64,000 bases of DNA from Vibrio hippocampi (GCF_921292975.1 NZ_CAKLCM010000003.1:372001-436000); one strand, 5' to 3'; positions 39,986 through 49,450 are shown, counted from the stretch's first letter. Made by a program: numbers and translations. The notes: generated by a model not told the origin, from the letters alone.

Positions 39986-40345
39986 TTAGGCAAATTCTTG
40001 CTTTAAATAGTTAACGATATCGGACGATTCATACATCCACTGTGTATGTTCGCCATCTTTGATCTGCAAGCAGGGAACTTTCACTTTACCTCCACCCGCC
40101 AGTAATTCGGAACGAGCTTGAGGATCATTGGCAGCGTCTTTTAACGTCACGTTGATCGATTGGCGCTTCAGTTCACGACGAACCTTTACGCAAAAAGGAC
40201 AGCCTTCAAATTGATACAAAGCGAGTTGTTTGGCTTTGCTATCAGCCGCGGCTTGTGCTTCATCAGTGCGAGTCACGCCCTTAGGAGAGAATAGCGAGTT
40301 AACAAGCAAAATGACTTTGCCAAGGAAAATTCGAATCAGTTTCAT
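39986..40345 (-). CDS. Membrane-anchored glutaredoxin-like protein
   Basis: 119 residues. An N-terminal hydrophobic segment (F-L-G-K-V-I-L-L-V-N-S-L-F) is followed by a thioredoxin-fold domain with the dithiol motif C-P-F-C (about 51-54), the cis-Pro region K-V-P-C-L-Q-I and G-E-H-T-Q-W-M-Y-E-S-S-D-I-V-N-Y-L. This is the glutaredoxin / GST N-terminal type. It reduces disulphides or mixed glutathione disulphides. The link to its polysaccharide neighbours is probably incidental. Confidence 0.9.
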   Translation of the reverse strand: MKLIRIFLGKVILLVNSLFSPKGVTRTDEAQAAADSKAKQLALYQFEGCPFCVKVRRELKRQSINVTLKDAANDPQARSELLAGGGKVKVPCLQIKDGEHTQWMYESSDIVNYLKQEFA

Positions 40346-40550
40346 GTTGAGCCTCTTTGGTTTGCGATTAGATTTGGTTTGTAACTAATTTAGTTTGCGA
40401 CCAGATCGATAAACCGAGTTTTTAGAATTGAATATTGTGTTGCCCGCATACCTACTCGCGCTGTTGTTCTTAGTTTAGTCGCTCGGTAGACATGGGGAAT
40501 CGCTTTGTATTGTATGGATATAAGTCAGGTTTGGCTAATACAAAAAGAGG

Positions 40551-40604
40551 CAAGCCAGTTCGAAGACTGATCCATCAGTGATTTCTCCAGAACTAGGGGG
40601 CTTG
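40551..40604. other. Structured intergenic element (nested stem-loop)
   Basis: In the 380-bp gap 40346-40726, CAAGCC pairs with GGCTTG, AGTTC with GAACT, and the inner ACTGA with TCAGT (40566-40570 with 40575-40579). Together they form a 54-base branched hairpin. It could be a small RNA, leader or relic attachment site. No riboswitch consensus (for example cyclic di-GMP GEMM) was matched. Confidence 0.35.
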
Positions 40605-40669
40605 GTAACGCTTAAGGGGAACTTATGTCTACAGAGAGTGACACGGGACTGCCATCATGGATGTAAAGC

Positions 40670-40694
40670 AAAGTCAGCCTGAACGACTGACTTT
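40670..40694 (-). terminator. Hairpin after the pyruvyltransferase gene
   Basis: Stem AAAGTCAG / CTGACTTT with a 9-base loop, about 33 bases beyond the stop. The T-run is weak. Confidence 0.5.
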
Positions 40695-40726
40695 GAGGTT
40701 AATGCGATGAAGTTAATGCAATGAAG

Positions 40727-41674
40727 TTAATCACTTTTTTGTGGCAACACTTCGACTAAATCGCTCTGTTTTATCCACTGATTAAAGTAGTTGAGGTTTT
40801 TGCCGTAGGAGTTGTCCATCAATTTGATTCTTCTACCGAGAAGATAAGAAAGAATCATGCCGTGCAGTCGGTCAGTGTAGACAACATTGTGGCTCATAAA
40901 GTGTTGTACCGCACGGAAACAGAGAGACTTAGAGTGTTTAAACCATATCTGGTTAGATTTCTGTTTTAAAAATGGCTTATTGCGAATTCTTCCCACCAAA
41001 TTAGTGGTTGCGATGTCTTGCGTTGTTGTTAGGTCAACCCAGTCAAAGGGTTGTTTGTTGATCGTGGTTTGTTGCTGCACTTTTTCAACGTCGACACGTC
41101 TCAAGTTTAATATTCTAAGTTCATTAAGGGTAACATCCGCAGATAATACCTCAGAAACATCCACCAGAGGATGCAGGCTGTGAGCCATATCTGGCATCAG
41201 AGTACAGTTTGGAGTGAATTGTTTGCCGATCTCTAAGCTATTGGTATCCCTAACAAAAAGGTGTAGATCTTTGTGTTGGCTCCATTTCTTCGCACAAGCG
41301 TCGACATTATGTTGTGAGTTGAAATGAATGGTTTGTGGCATAACAATGATTTTTTTATTGGGATACTTCTCTATGATTCTATCTCTGAGTGCTTGGTGGA
41401 TATGATAAATATCCCCCAAATTACCGCCACCATGACAGACAATGACATCCGCGGCGTCGAGATTTTTATCGCAAACATTGGTATCAAATGCTCGGTAGAT
41501 GACATTTAACTGGTGTTGTTCAAAGAACGCTTCCGTACCCATGTAGATTAGGTGATCACCAACGTTACCGTGAAAAGGTATATCCACGTATGCCAGTTTT
41601 TTGCCGATGCACAGTTCTGCAATCTGTAAGTGCATCTCTTTTAATTCACGCAGATTTTCCATCCAATTGTTCAT
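40727..41674 (-). CDS. Polysaccharide pyruvyltransferase family protein
   Basis: 315 residues. Motifs G-N-V-G-D-H-L-I-Y-M-G-T-E-A-F and C-H-G-G-G-N-L-G-D-I-Y, and the later D-R-L-H-G-M-I-L-S-Y-L-L-G, define the polysaccharide pyruvyl transferase (CsaB/ExoV-like) family. These enzymes add a pyruvate ketal from phosphoenolpyruvate to a sugar, giving an acidic group. Together with the sulfotransferase and the uronate epimerase this predicts a highly acidic polymer. It is monocistronic and separate from the main operon. Confidence 0.9.
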   Translation of the reverse strand: MNNWMENLRELKEMHLQIAELCIGKKLAYVDIPFHGNVGDHLIYMGTEAFFEQHQLNVIYRAFDTNVCDKNLDAADVIVCHGGGNLGDIYHIHQALRDRIIEKYPNKKIIVMPQTIHFNSQHNVDACAKKWSQHKDLHLFVRDTNSLEIGKQFTPNCTLMPDMAHSLHPLVDVSEVLSADVTLNELRILNLRRVDVEKVQQQTTINKQPFDWVDLTTTQDIATTNLVGRIRNKPFLKQKSNQIWFKHSKSLCFRAVQHFMSHNVVYTDRLHGMILSYLLGRRIKLMDNSYGKNLNYFNQWIKQSDLVEVLPQKSD

Positions 41675-41957
41675 ATCTGTGTATTGTCCATTTTTAATTC
41701 ATTTAACTAGGTAAAAATTCGATATTCTTAGCGTATGAATGATCGATTTAATTAACAGCCTAACCCTCGATAGCCGTTACTGGTTTCAAATATGTTTTAT
41801 TGTGTTTATATTAAAATTATATGACCGACTGTAAGGTGTCATTCATTATAGCTTGCTATCTCCCCTAATTACGCAGACAGTTATGGTTTCATTTTCTAAA
41901 TTAAGAGGGTTATAGCGTTAATATAAAACAACGAATAACGTTGACTAATTAGCGGAT

Positions 41958-41986
41958 AATGAGTCAGTCTGGTGAAGTGACTCATT
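41958..41986 (-). terminator. Hairpin in the 41675-42031 gap
   Basis: Stem AATGAGTCA / TGACTCATT with an 11-base loop, 45 bases after the glycosyltransferase stop. No T-run. The rest of this AT-rich 357-bp gap, which should hold the pyruvyltransferase promoter, showed nothing recognisable. Confidence 0.45.
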
Positions 41987-42031
41987 TCCTTATGCCGAAA
42001 AATAAATGCAAAGGAAAACAGAACCAAAACG

Positions 42032-42997
42032 TTAAGAAAAAGTTTGTCCCACCTTCCTTGCCACGCGCTGGAAGAATGTTCTGCTGACAGTACACGAATA
42101 CATCTTGTTATATTCTTCGGCTTTCAGGGTGGTTTTATTCTCGGGTTGGTTGTTTTTCAACTTAATCGCTCTGGGGAATAGCGCTAATCCAAGAAACAGT
42201 CCTTTCAATGAACTCTTAAATGCCCCTAATTTAAAGTCGCGTTTGAGTTGATGCGACAGCAACAGCAAGGTGTTGATTGCCCCTTTATTGGTATCTAATT
42301 TAACCGCAAGGTAGAGGCTGTTTCTTACATCATACATCGCTCGAGTACTGTTCCATGGCACTCTATGCTCTTTCGATACCTTATGACCGATCACGACTTC
42401 GTGCGTGTAACGAATTTTGTAACCTTTATTGATCAGTCGTTTAGACAGATCGACTTCTTCATGCATGAAAAAGAGTTTGTCGTCATATCCACCTATGTCA
42501 TCGAAGGCTTCACGTCGAATCATATGACCCGCACCAACAAATTTCGTGGTGTAAAAAGAAGAGTCAGACGGCCACTTGTCTGTGGAACCAAAAGGCCAAC
42601 TACTCCAATCATCTTCACTAGAACCAAAGCGCAAAATTCGGAACGCCAACACCGCGATATCAGGGTTTTCCTCCATGATATCTACTGCTTTTTTCAGTTG
42701 AGACTCATTAATAAACTCCGCATCATTGTCGAGAGCCACAACGTACTTTCCGTCCCCTTGTCGTGCCGCGCAGTTTCTCCCACCTGGGACGCCTAAATTT
42801 TCATCATTGTAAACAATGGCAAGATTGTGCTTGTCTCGAGAAAAATCCCTTAGCTTGGTGACGTTCTCAGGTTTAGAGCCTTGATCAACCACGATCACCT
42901 TATTGATAATGTCTTTTTGCGTGAGTGCACTGGATATCGCAGCAAGGGTATCGTCACTTCTATCCCAAGATAAAATGGTGGTATCGACACTTATCAT
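42032..42997 (-). CDS. Glycosyltransferase family 2 (rhamnosyltransferase-like)
   Basis: 321 residues. S-V-D-T-T-I-L-S-W-D-R-S-D-D is at the N-terminus, V-V-D-Q-G-S the nucleotide loop, G-V-P-G-G-R-N, A-L-D-N-D-A-E the DxD motif, and H-M-I-R-R-E-A-F-D-D-I-G-G-Y-D-D-K-L-F-F-M-H-E-E-V-D-L the acceptor/catalytic region seen in WbbL-like rhamnosyltransferases. It probably adds a side or backbone sugar of the same polymer. Monocistronic. Confidence 0.9.
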   Translation of the reverse strand: MISVDTTILSWDRSDDTLAAISSALTQKDIINKVIVVDQGSKPENVTKLRDFSRDKHNLAIVYNDENLGVPGGRNCAARQGDGKYVVALDNDAEFINESQLKKAVDIMEENPDIAVLAFRILRFGSSEDDWSSWPFGSTDKWPSDSSFYTTKFVGAGHMIRREAFDDIGGYDDKLFFMHEEVDLSKRLINKGYKIRYTHEVVIGHKVSKEHRVPWNSTRAMYDVRNSLYLAVKLDTNKGAINTLLLLSHQLKRDFKLGAFKSSLKGLFLGLALFPRAIKLKNNQPENKTTLKAEEYNKMYSCTVSRTFFQRVARKVGQTFS

Positions 42998-43420
42998 GTT
43001 TAGTCTCCTTTTAAACTAAGTGTTCCTAAAACAGCTCATAATCCATGCTGTTATCTTTTTTCATTGCCCCATTTTTACTGCGTCCTAAGGGCATGTCTGT
43101 GTGTGAACATATTACAATAACAACTTAATCTCTTTTATTGTTTAATGCTAACCTTGTCAGGTGTGAACAATTAAACAGCAATTGGATTTTTTTTGCCAAG
43201 TCTCATAGTTGATACATGGAATGTCATTTTTTATCCTCACCTTTATGGCATATTGATTATAAGTTTCTATTCGATGAGTAATGTAATCAAATAGACGTTG
43301 AAATTTGAATAATATTAATGACTTGCTCAAAGTGTCAAATTAATGAATGAGATGGTAATAAGTCGTGTTGGTAGCGTTCATTGATGATTAATATTCAATG
43401 ATGAGGTTATTCACAGAGCG
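42998..43420. other. AT-rich intergenic region without a gene
   Basis: No supported open reading frame, hairpin or promoter was found apart from the expected start region of the GT2 gene. It ends at the inverted-repeat element. Confidence 0.45.
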
Positions 43421-43685
43421 TATACCCAAGTTACCTCAAGATGCAGAGTTCAGAGGTCCTAGATGACTTTATATCAAGGAAAAGATGTGAAGGAATGGTG
43501 AATCCTTTCAAGCATATTTGACGCCGAGATAAAGTCATCTAGGACCTCCCTTCGGGCGAGTTTGCTTGGCTCGTGGCCGGCGTTAACGACTCTTTATTTA
43601 GAACCACTAAATCTTCGAGTCGTTGCCTTGTCCACAAACCAAGCAAATCTCGCTGAACCTCGCATCTTGAGGTAACTTGGGTATA
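43421..43685. mobile_element. 265-bp inverted-repeat element, copy 2 (MITE-like)
   Basis: It has the same length as copy 1 but the opposite orientation, with perfect 24-bp terminal repeats. Its ends differ from those of copy 1 at two positions, and both ends changed together, so each copy stays self-complementary. It lies just upstream of the flippase gene and could carry or disrupt its promoter. Confidence 0.9.
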
Positions 43686-43778
43686 TAAAGGAAAGGGGTA
43701 CTTCGAGAGCAAGTGAGTTTGCTTAGGGAAGATTCGAATACCTAACCTATGTTCGATGGAATCAACAGGGAGTGATTC

Positions 43779-45203
43779 GTGTTAAGAGAACGATTAGCCA
43801 AACTGATATGGATATTTATTGAAAAGTTCGGGATGATCTTTTTGTCCATCATTTCTTTTTATGTTTTAGCCTCTCAACTTACGCCAAAGCAGTTGGGCTT
43901 GGGTGTGTTGGCTATTGCGGCAGTGGAAGCGATAGCCGTGCTGATTAATGCTGCCTTGGAAGGTCCCTACGTTTGCGCGGAAAAGACCGATAAAAAAACC
44001 GATGGTTCTTTCTTTTGGACCTCGATCATTTTAGCGGTATTAGGGCAACTGTTAGTTATTGGTATCACTTGGTTAGTGACGTCCGATATGTTTTTCTTGA
44101 TCTTGGTTTCCGTGGCGAGTTTAAAAATTCTGATGTCTATTGGTGCTAGAGTCTATATCGCCAATATGCGCCGAGAGGGTCAGTTCAAATCCATCGCAAT
44201 ACGGACCATTTTTGGTAAAGTCCTAGGGACGATTGCCGGTATCACAATGGCTATATACGGTGGCGGAGCGTGGGCGATAGTGATTCAAGGTGTGGTCATA
44301 GATTTTGTCTCACTTGCAGTATTGATGTACATCGACAGAAGACCGCTCCCGCTATATATCGACTATAAATACATGGTAAACCTATTGCGCCTTGGTATCC
44401 CTTTATCAATCAATGCATTAAATGTGGATATGTTGATCCGCGGAATCAGTCTTATTCTAGGTTCTGTCGCCGGGGCTGTAGAAGTCGCGATGTACAATTT
44501 TGCTACCCGTTTGGTGGATTTGCCTCGTAGCGGAATTTTATTTGGTTTGTCGAGCTATGCGTTACCCGTATTTTCAAGGCGGTACAATAATTCAACCGAG
44601 CAGGATCACCTAAAACCCTTCTTTGCAGATACCTGCCGTTACACCTATCTCATACTGTTCCCGTGTTTTCTCGGTCTTGCGTTACTTGCACCTTACGTTG
44701 TGTTATTGATTTTTGGTGAGAAATGGCAAGACGCGATTCCAATTCTGCAAGTGCTTTCTTTACTGGCGGCTTTTTCCATTGTTTTCGCTTACGTCCCCGC
44801 CTTATTGATTGCAACCAAACAGCCGAAACTAACCGTTAAAGCTCAACTATTTTCGTCCTTCGTCGCCTTGCTTGTATTGTCGGTTTTTGGTGGCACATAC
44901 GGCGCAATGGCCGCGGCACTGGCAATGTGTGCCAAATACATTTTTGGAGCCCCTTTCAATCTGTTGGCCATCAGCAAACTGTTGCAAGTCCGATTGACGT
45001 TTATGTTTGATTTGATCTACCAATCGGTGGTCGCAGGCATAGTGATGACGAGTGTAATTTTGTCTCTGCAACCAATGTTAGGTATGTCTTGGCAGGCATT
45101 TGCGCTGTTGATTTTGTCCGGAATCGTGAGCTATAACATTACGCTTCTGATATTTGATATACGCTGGCCAAAAAAATTGAAAGCCTTCTTGGTCAACGGC
45201 TAA
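43779..45203 (+). CDS. Wzx-type oligosaccharide flippase
   Basis: 474 residues from a GTG start with AGGGAG 8 bases upstream. About 12-14 membrane helices across the whole length and the MATE/MOP polysaccharide-transport signature (I-S-F-Y-V-L-A-S-Q-L-T-P-K-Q-L-G-L-G at the N-terminus, G-I-P-L-S-I-N-A-L-N-V-D in the middle). It moves lipid-linked repeat units across the inner membrane for Wzy. It is separated from the main operon by 10 kb and reads alone. Confidence 0.9.
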   Translation: MLRERLAKLIWIFIEKFGMIFLSIISFYVLASQLTPKQLGLGVLAIAAVEAIAVLINAALEGPYVCAEKTDKKTDGSFFWTSIILAVLGQLLVIGITWLVTSDMFFLILVSVASLKILMSIGARVYIANMRREGQFKSIAIRTIFGKVLGTIAGITMAIYGGGAWAIVIQGVVIDFVSLAVLMYIDRRPLPLYIDYKYMVNLLRLGIPLSINALNVDMLIRGISLILGSVAGAVEVAMYNFATRLVDLPRSGILFGLSSYALPVFSRRYNNSTEQDHLKPFFADTCRYTYLILFPCFLGLALLAPYVVLLIFGEKWQDAIPILQVLSLLAAFSIVFAYVPALLIATKQPKLTVKAQLFSSFVALLVLSVFGGTYGAMAAALAMCAKYIFGAPFNLLAISKLLQVRLTFMFDLIYQSVVAGIVMTSVILSLQPMLGMSWQAFALLILSGIVSYNITLLIFDIRWPKKLKAFLVNG

Positions 45204-45246
45204 AAGTTATAACTCGATAGTAACGTAAACCCAAACTGCGCCACTA

Positions 45247-45293
45247 TTCCTAAACTACCTCTGAATGCTGCACCTTGAGGTGACTTGGGGATA
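45247..45293. repeat. Degenerate short form of the TATACCCAAGT element
   Basis: It shows AACTACCTCTGAATGCTGC and CTTGAGGTGACTTGGGGATA, the same structure as the 49-bp form at 18784 with several substitutions. Confidence 0.7.
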
Positions 45294-45415
45294 GGTCGTT
45301 ATTTTGGTTAAGTTTTCAACCTGTCGTGTGAAAAGTGAGCAATCAAACGCATGAAACGAAAATCCACTTCCCTTTTAGTTTCAGTGTGGCATATTAGACC
45401 TGCTCCTACCAAAGT

Positions 45416-45490
<75 letters not shown>

Positions 45491-45670
45491 AGTTTTTACG
45501 TCTGTTATACCAATCCCAATACTTTGAAAATTAACCACTTTGTTGTGGTTTTTTGTGTGTCTGTTAGTTTAAAAATATCGGTTTCAATTATTCATATGTG
45601 GGTACTGTCTGCGCAATTGGGACAGGCATCTTTAATTGGGCATCTTTAATTGCCCCATTCCTCAACCACA

Positions 45671-46247
45671 CCGTCATTCCTTCGCAGGAAGGAATCTACT
45701 ACCAGCAAGCACCACCCGCAAGTATACCCCTTCCTTCGAAGGGGAGACGTTGCAGGAGTGTCATTTCTCAACCACGCCGTCATTCCTTCGCAGGAAGGAA
45801 TCTACTACCAGCAAGCACCACCCGCAAGAGACCCCTTCCTCCGAAGCGGAGACGTTGCAGGGGTGTCATTCCTCAATTATGCCGTCATTCCTTAACCACT
45901 TCGCCATTCCTCAACCATACCGTCATTCCTTCGCAGGAAGGAATCTACTACCAGCAAGCACCACCCGCAAGTAGACCCCTTCCTCCGAAGGGGAGACGTT
46001 GTAGGGGTGTCATTACTCAACCACTCCGCCATTCCTCAACCACACCGTCATTCCTTCGCAGGAAGGAATCTACTACCAGCAAGCGCCGCCCATAAGTAGA
46101 CCCCTTCCTCCGAAGGGGAGACGTTGCAGGAGTGTCATTCCTCAACCACGCCGTCATTCCTTCGCAGGAAGGAATCTACTACCAGCAAGCACCGCCCATA
46201 AGTAGACCCCTTCCTCCGAAGGGGAGACGTTGCAGGGAGTGTCATTT
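45671..46247. repeat. Five-unit REP-like palindrome array
   Basis: Each unit starts with the palindrome ATTCCTTCGCAGGAAGGAAT and contains a second one (CCCCTTCCTCCGAAGGGG). Units begin at 45671, 45777, 45920, 46045 and 46151, with spacing of 106, 143, 125 and 106 bp. A sixth unit is a fragment near 45891. The array is flanked by GGGACAGGCATC (45620) and GGACAGGCACC (46299). The open frames on the plus strand here are artefacts of the repeats. Confidence 0.88.
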
Positions 46248-46415
46248 CTTGTTCATTGTTGACGTTGCTTTGTTGGTGCGTTGTTGGGGTTCGTTATCAG
46301 GACAGGCACCTTTAACCCCACCATAAAATCATACAAAAAAGGCGCGAACAACATATCTGCTATTCACGCCCTATCTTTCATTGCGAATCGGTTCGTAGCC
46401 CTTGCAAGCTGCTGA

Positions 46416-47363
46416 CTAGCGCTTGTTTTTCAAGTAACGCTTACGACGCTCTTCTTTCTTCTTCGCTTTCTCTTCCGCTCTGCGTGCTGCTTCAAGTTCA
46501 ACTTCGACCAACTCTTGTGTGATCATCTCTGGCAGTTCCAGCGTGATCTGTCCTAGCGTGCCTCCGCGAAGTTCGTGCAGTAAGATCTCCGAGGTTTTGT
46601 GCAGGTTCACACGACCACCCGATTGCAATGCACCGCGCTTACGACCGATCAACTCCATCAGTTCAATATCTGACTCAGGCAACGCCTCATCAATCTGATA
46701 ACGCTCTTTCAGTCGTTCTGGATAATGAGCCGCAAGATATTCCACGGTGTAGAAAGCCACTTCATCATATTCCATCGCAGTATCTTTAACCGCGCCAGTT
46801 GCCGCTAAACGGAAACCGCTGTGTGGGTTTTCCACTTTAGGCCACAGAATCCCCGGGGTGTCCGAAAGCACAATCCCGTTTTGTAGGTTAATGCGTTGCT
46901 GACGGCGGGTAACGGCAGGTTGGTTGCCTGTTACCGCAATAGTGCGTCCAGCTAAAGTATTAATGATGGTGGATTTGCCCACATTAGGAATCCCCATAAT
47001 CATGGTACGAATGTTTTTACCAATCTCTTCACGATGTGGCGCGAGTTTACGGCACAAATCAAGAATTTGTTGGACTTCGTGAGTCTGGCTCGTCGTGATG
47101 GCAATCGCCCTAACACCTTGCTCTTTTTCAAGGTGATCAATCCAGAGTTGCGTTTTTTCTGGATCGGCTAAATCTCGCTTGTTAAGCACTTTAACCACAG
47201 GCTTATCACCACGCAGTTGAGAGATCATCGGGTTCTCGCTACTAAAAGGAATGCGAGCATCTAACACCTCAATAATCACATCAACTTGAGGGATGACTTC
47301 TTCAATTTCCTTACGCGCCTTATGCATGTGGCCCGGAAACCATTGAATGTTGTTATTAACCAT
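46416..47363 (-). CDS. ylqF: Ribosome biogenesis GTPase YlqF/RbgA
   Basis: 315 residues with the circularly permuted GTPase order: G4 (N-K-R-D-L) first, then G1 (G-I-P-N-V-G-K-S-T) and G3 (D-T-P-G). The start I-Q-W-F-P-G-H-M-H-K-A-R is characteristic. It has a basic C-terminus (K-K-K-E-E-R-R-K-R-Y-L-K-N-K-R). The family helps late assembly of the large ribosomal subunit. Monocistronic. Confidence 0.94.
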   Translation of the reverse strand: MVNNNIQWFPGHMHKARKEIEEVIPQVDVIIEVLDARIPFSSENPMISQLRGDKPVVKVLNKRDLADPEKTQLWIDHLEKEQGVRAIAITTSQTHEVQQILDLCRKLAPHREEIGKNIRTMIMGIPNVGKSTIINTLAGRTIAVTGNQPAVTRRQQRINLQNGIVLSDTPGILWPKVENPHSGFRLAATGAVKDTAMEYDEVAFYTVEYLAAHYPERLKERYQIDEALPESDIELMELIGRKRGALQSGGRVNLHKTSEILLHELRGGTLGQITLELPEMITQELVEVELEAARRAEEKAKKKEERRKRYLKNKR

Positions 47364-47540
47364 ATGAAAAATATACCTTTAGTTTTTATGGTTAAGCTGG
47401 TGGTTATCCCATCGGGCATTAAAAGGTGAAGTTGTAAAACAGGAAACCAAATCGGTTTCGAGCACCATCAGTAACCACAGCAGCAACGATGTGGGCATCT
47501 TAACACTTTATTCTGGGTTCTAAAATGTGAGGACTTTCTT

Positions 47541-47568
47541 GAACCTCGTATCTTGAGGTAACTTGGCT
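47541..47568. repeat. Single arm of the TATACCCAAGT repeat
   Basis: AACCTCGTATCTTGAGG plus TAACTTGGC matches one arm, and the last bases have diverged. Confidence 0.6.
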
Positions 47569-47634
47569 TAGAGGCAGGCATCATATTATTATCTTAAGTC
47601 GGCAACTCCTTCTGCCGTTGGCGACTCGGGATCA

Positions 47635-48354
47635 TTAGAAGTTATAAGACACACCCAGCGTCCAAATACTGTCATTTTCAACAATATTGCTCATCGAACT
47701 GGTTGTTGATAGCTCACCTTCATGAGTATTGAAGTAAGTGTATTTTATGTACGGTGTCCACTGGTCAATGGAAGTAGAAAGAATAACTTCGTGTTCATTG
47801 GTGCGGTAGGAGTCTTGGCTAAAGTAGAAGTCGCCACCGACGTGCGTAAAGCCCCCATTTGAGCCATCGCGATTTTCGTGAGTGTAGGTGTAATCTAGCG
47901 CCCAATCCCCCATCGTCAATCCTAAACCAGCAATGATTTGGTTGGTGTTGATAGCAGTATCACTGAGTTGTTCTAAGGTTTGGCTTGAACGGTTGTAGCC
48001 ATAACCCGCAAAAAGGTTGAGGTTTTCGGTTGCTTTAAAGTCGACAATCGCTTCAACCAACATCTCTTCCCCCGTATCCCATCTGCCGAGTTCACCGTAA
48101 AGGTTTAATTCCCAACTCTCTGACAATGAGAAATTGTGCCCGTAACCCACCGCTAACCAGCCTTGGTCATCGAAACCAATGTAAACCTGACCGTTTTCCG
48201 ATGTGTCAATCAGCGCACCCGCTTCGGTGGTATAGGTTCCTTCATCAGCAGCATTAGAGGCAATATTTTGCTCCAAGTACACTTGTGTCGATGTTGCAAA
48301 CGCCGCGCTGCTTGCACATATCATAGACAAGGGTAATAGGCGGAATATTTTCAT
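47635..48354 (-). CDS. Outer-membrane beta-barrel protein
   Basis: 239 residues. A signal peptide ends at A-A-F-A. The rest is made of alternating short amphipathic strands with aromatic girdles, and the C-terminus ends in L-G-V-S-Y-N-F, the terminal-Phe signal used by the Bam complex. Length and composition fit the small KdgM/OmpL-type porins for oligosaccharides, but this is not proven. It follows a LysR gene in the same direction with a 100-bp gap. Confidence 0.75.
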   Translation of the reverse strand: MKIFRLLPLSMICASSAAFATSTQVYLEQNIASNAADEGTYTTEAGALIDTSENGQVYIGFDDQGWLAVGYGHNFSLSESWELNLYGELGRWDTGEEMLVEAIVDFKATENLNLFAGYGYNRSSQTLEQLSDTAINTNQIIAGLGLTMGDWALDYTYTHENRDGSNGGFTHVGGDFYFSQDSYRTNEHEVILSTSIDQWTPYIKYTYFNTHEGELSTTSSMSNIVENDSIWTLGVSYNF

Positions 48355-48457
48355 GATTTTCTCCAGTAGTTTCTAACTGTAAACAAGTACTGGAGATTAT
48401 TTAATGATCGAGCCTTGGAATAAACAAAGCGCACTTATGATGAGGTATTAATAAGAT

Positions 48458-49315
48458 TTATGTATCTTTGTAGTGGGATAGTGAATTTGGGATCGCGGTT
48501 TTGATCGCCTCTCTGATTTGTGAGTGTTGGCTATCATTGGCGTATCGTCGGTGATAGAGCATCCGAAAGGTAATTGGGCGAAGTTCAAGAGGGATTGGAT
48601 GAATGTTCAACCCTAATTTAGGCGCAAGCAGTTCGGCGAGAGAGCGGGTGGATGAAGCAATATAATCGGTGGTACTTGCCAGCATGAGCATTGAAGAAAT
48701 AGAGCTGGTTTCAATACTGACCTTTCTTGGTGGCGTGGGTTTATCGGATAGAAAGTCGATGGTATTCATTTGTGAACGCCTGACTTTTAGCGCGATATGT
48801 TTTTCTGCAAAATACTGCTCATAGCTCAGTGAGTCCCCAATGCGTGGGTGGTTTTGTCTGGTTAAACAGACCGCTTCGTCTTCAAATAACACTTCCTCAA
48901 TTAACGCATTCCTTTTGTTCGAAATAACATCAATCGTAAGATCAACTTTCTGAGCAATTAACGCGTCAAACAATTGGTCTTCACCCAAAGGGGCTTCGAT
49001 AAAGTTGACGCCTTGAATATGAGTAAAAAAGGTGATCAAACTTTCTGTACAGTAGACATTAAGCTCATCGTTGCTGTCAGCAATGCTGTTTATCACATCG
49101 AGTGGATCTTCTATTTTGTGCGCCAACGATACCGCTGCCCCTGTTGGCGCGATCCCGCGTCCTTCTCGAACGAATAATACCTTTCCCAAAACCGCTTCGA
49201 GCCGTTTAATCGCCGCACTCACCGCAGGCTGCGTGAGGTCTAACTCTTCAGAGGCGACGGTGATAGAGCGATGTTTATAAACCGCCAAAAAAGTTGTGAG
49301 TAGATTTAAGTCCAA
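48458..49315 (-). CDS. LysR-family transcriptional regulator
   Basis: 285 residues. The N-terminal winged helix-turn-helix is L-T-T-F-L-A-V-Y-K-H-R-S-I-T-V-A-S-E-E-L-D-L-T-Q-P-A-V-S-A-A-I-K-R-L-E (about 5-40). The effector-binding domain follows. It might control the adjacent porin. Effector unknown. Confidence 0.92.
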   Translation of the reverse strand: MDLNLLTTFLAVYKHRSITVASEELDLTQPAVSAAIKRLEAVLGKVLFVREGRGIAPTGAAVSLAHKIEDPLDVINSIADSNDELNVYCTESLITFFTHIQGVNFIEAPLGEDQLFDALIAQKVDLTIDVISNKRNALIEEVLFEDEAVCLTRQNHPRIGDSLSYEQYFAEKHIALKVRRSQMNTIDFLSDKPTPPRKVSIETSSISSMLMLASTTDYIASSTRSLAELLAPKLGLNIHPIPLELRPITFRMLYHRRYANDSQHSQIREAIKTAIPNSLSHYKDT

Positions 49316-49428
49316 GAAACGCTCCTATGATGCACCTTTGGGTAACGACAAGTGTATCAAAACATTGGGTAATGGTGTTGACCCGACAAATTATCAAAAC
49401 TGCCTAAAGGTTAGCATAACGTGCAGTC

Positions 49429-49450
49429 AGTAATATGCCTGTCCCAATTT
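49429..49450. repeat. Possible diverged repeat copy (R0)
   Basis: It shares ATATGCCTGTCC with the array repeats and ATGCCTGTCCCAATT with the reverse strand near 45620. It marks the left edge of the array. Confidence 0.45.

Noticed and set aside
40501..40640. Cyclic di-GMP (GEMM) riboswitch upstream of polymer genes
   Set aside because: The region folds, but the conserved GEMM core was not found, and the neighbouring genes point the other way.
45671..46247. Possible CRISPR array
   Set aside because: The repeats are palindromic units with irregular spacing (106-143 bp) and similar spacers; no cas genes are present.
45598..46326. Several overlapping plus-strand frames with repeated R-H-S-F-A-G-R-N-L-L-P-A-S blocks
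   Set aside because: They are translations of the REP-like palindromes in three frames. They lack ribosome sites and protein-like composition.
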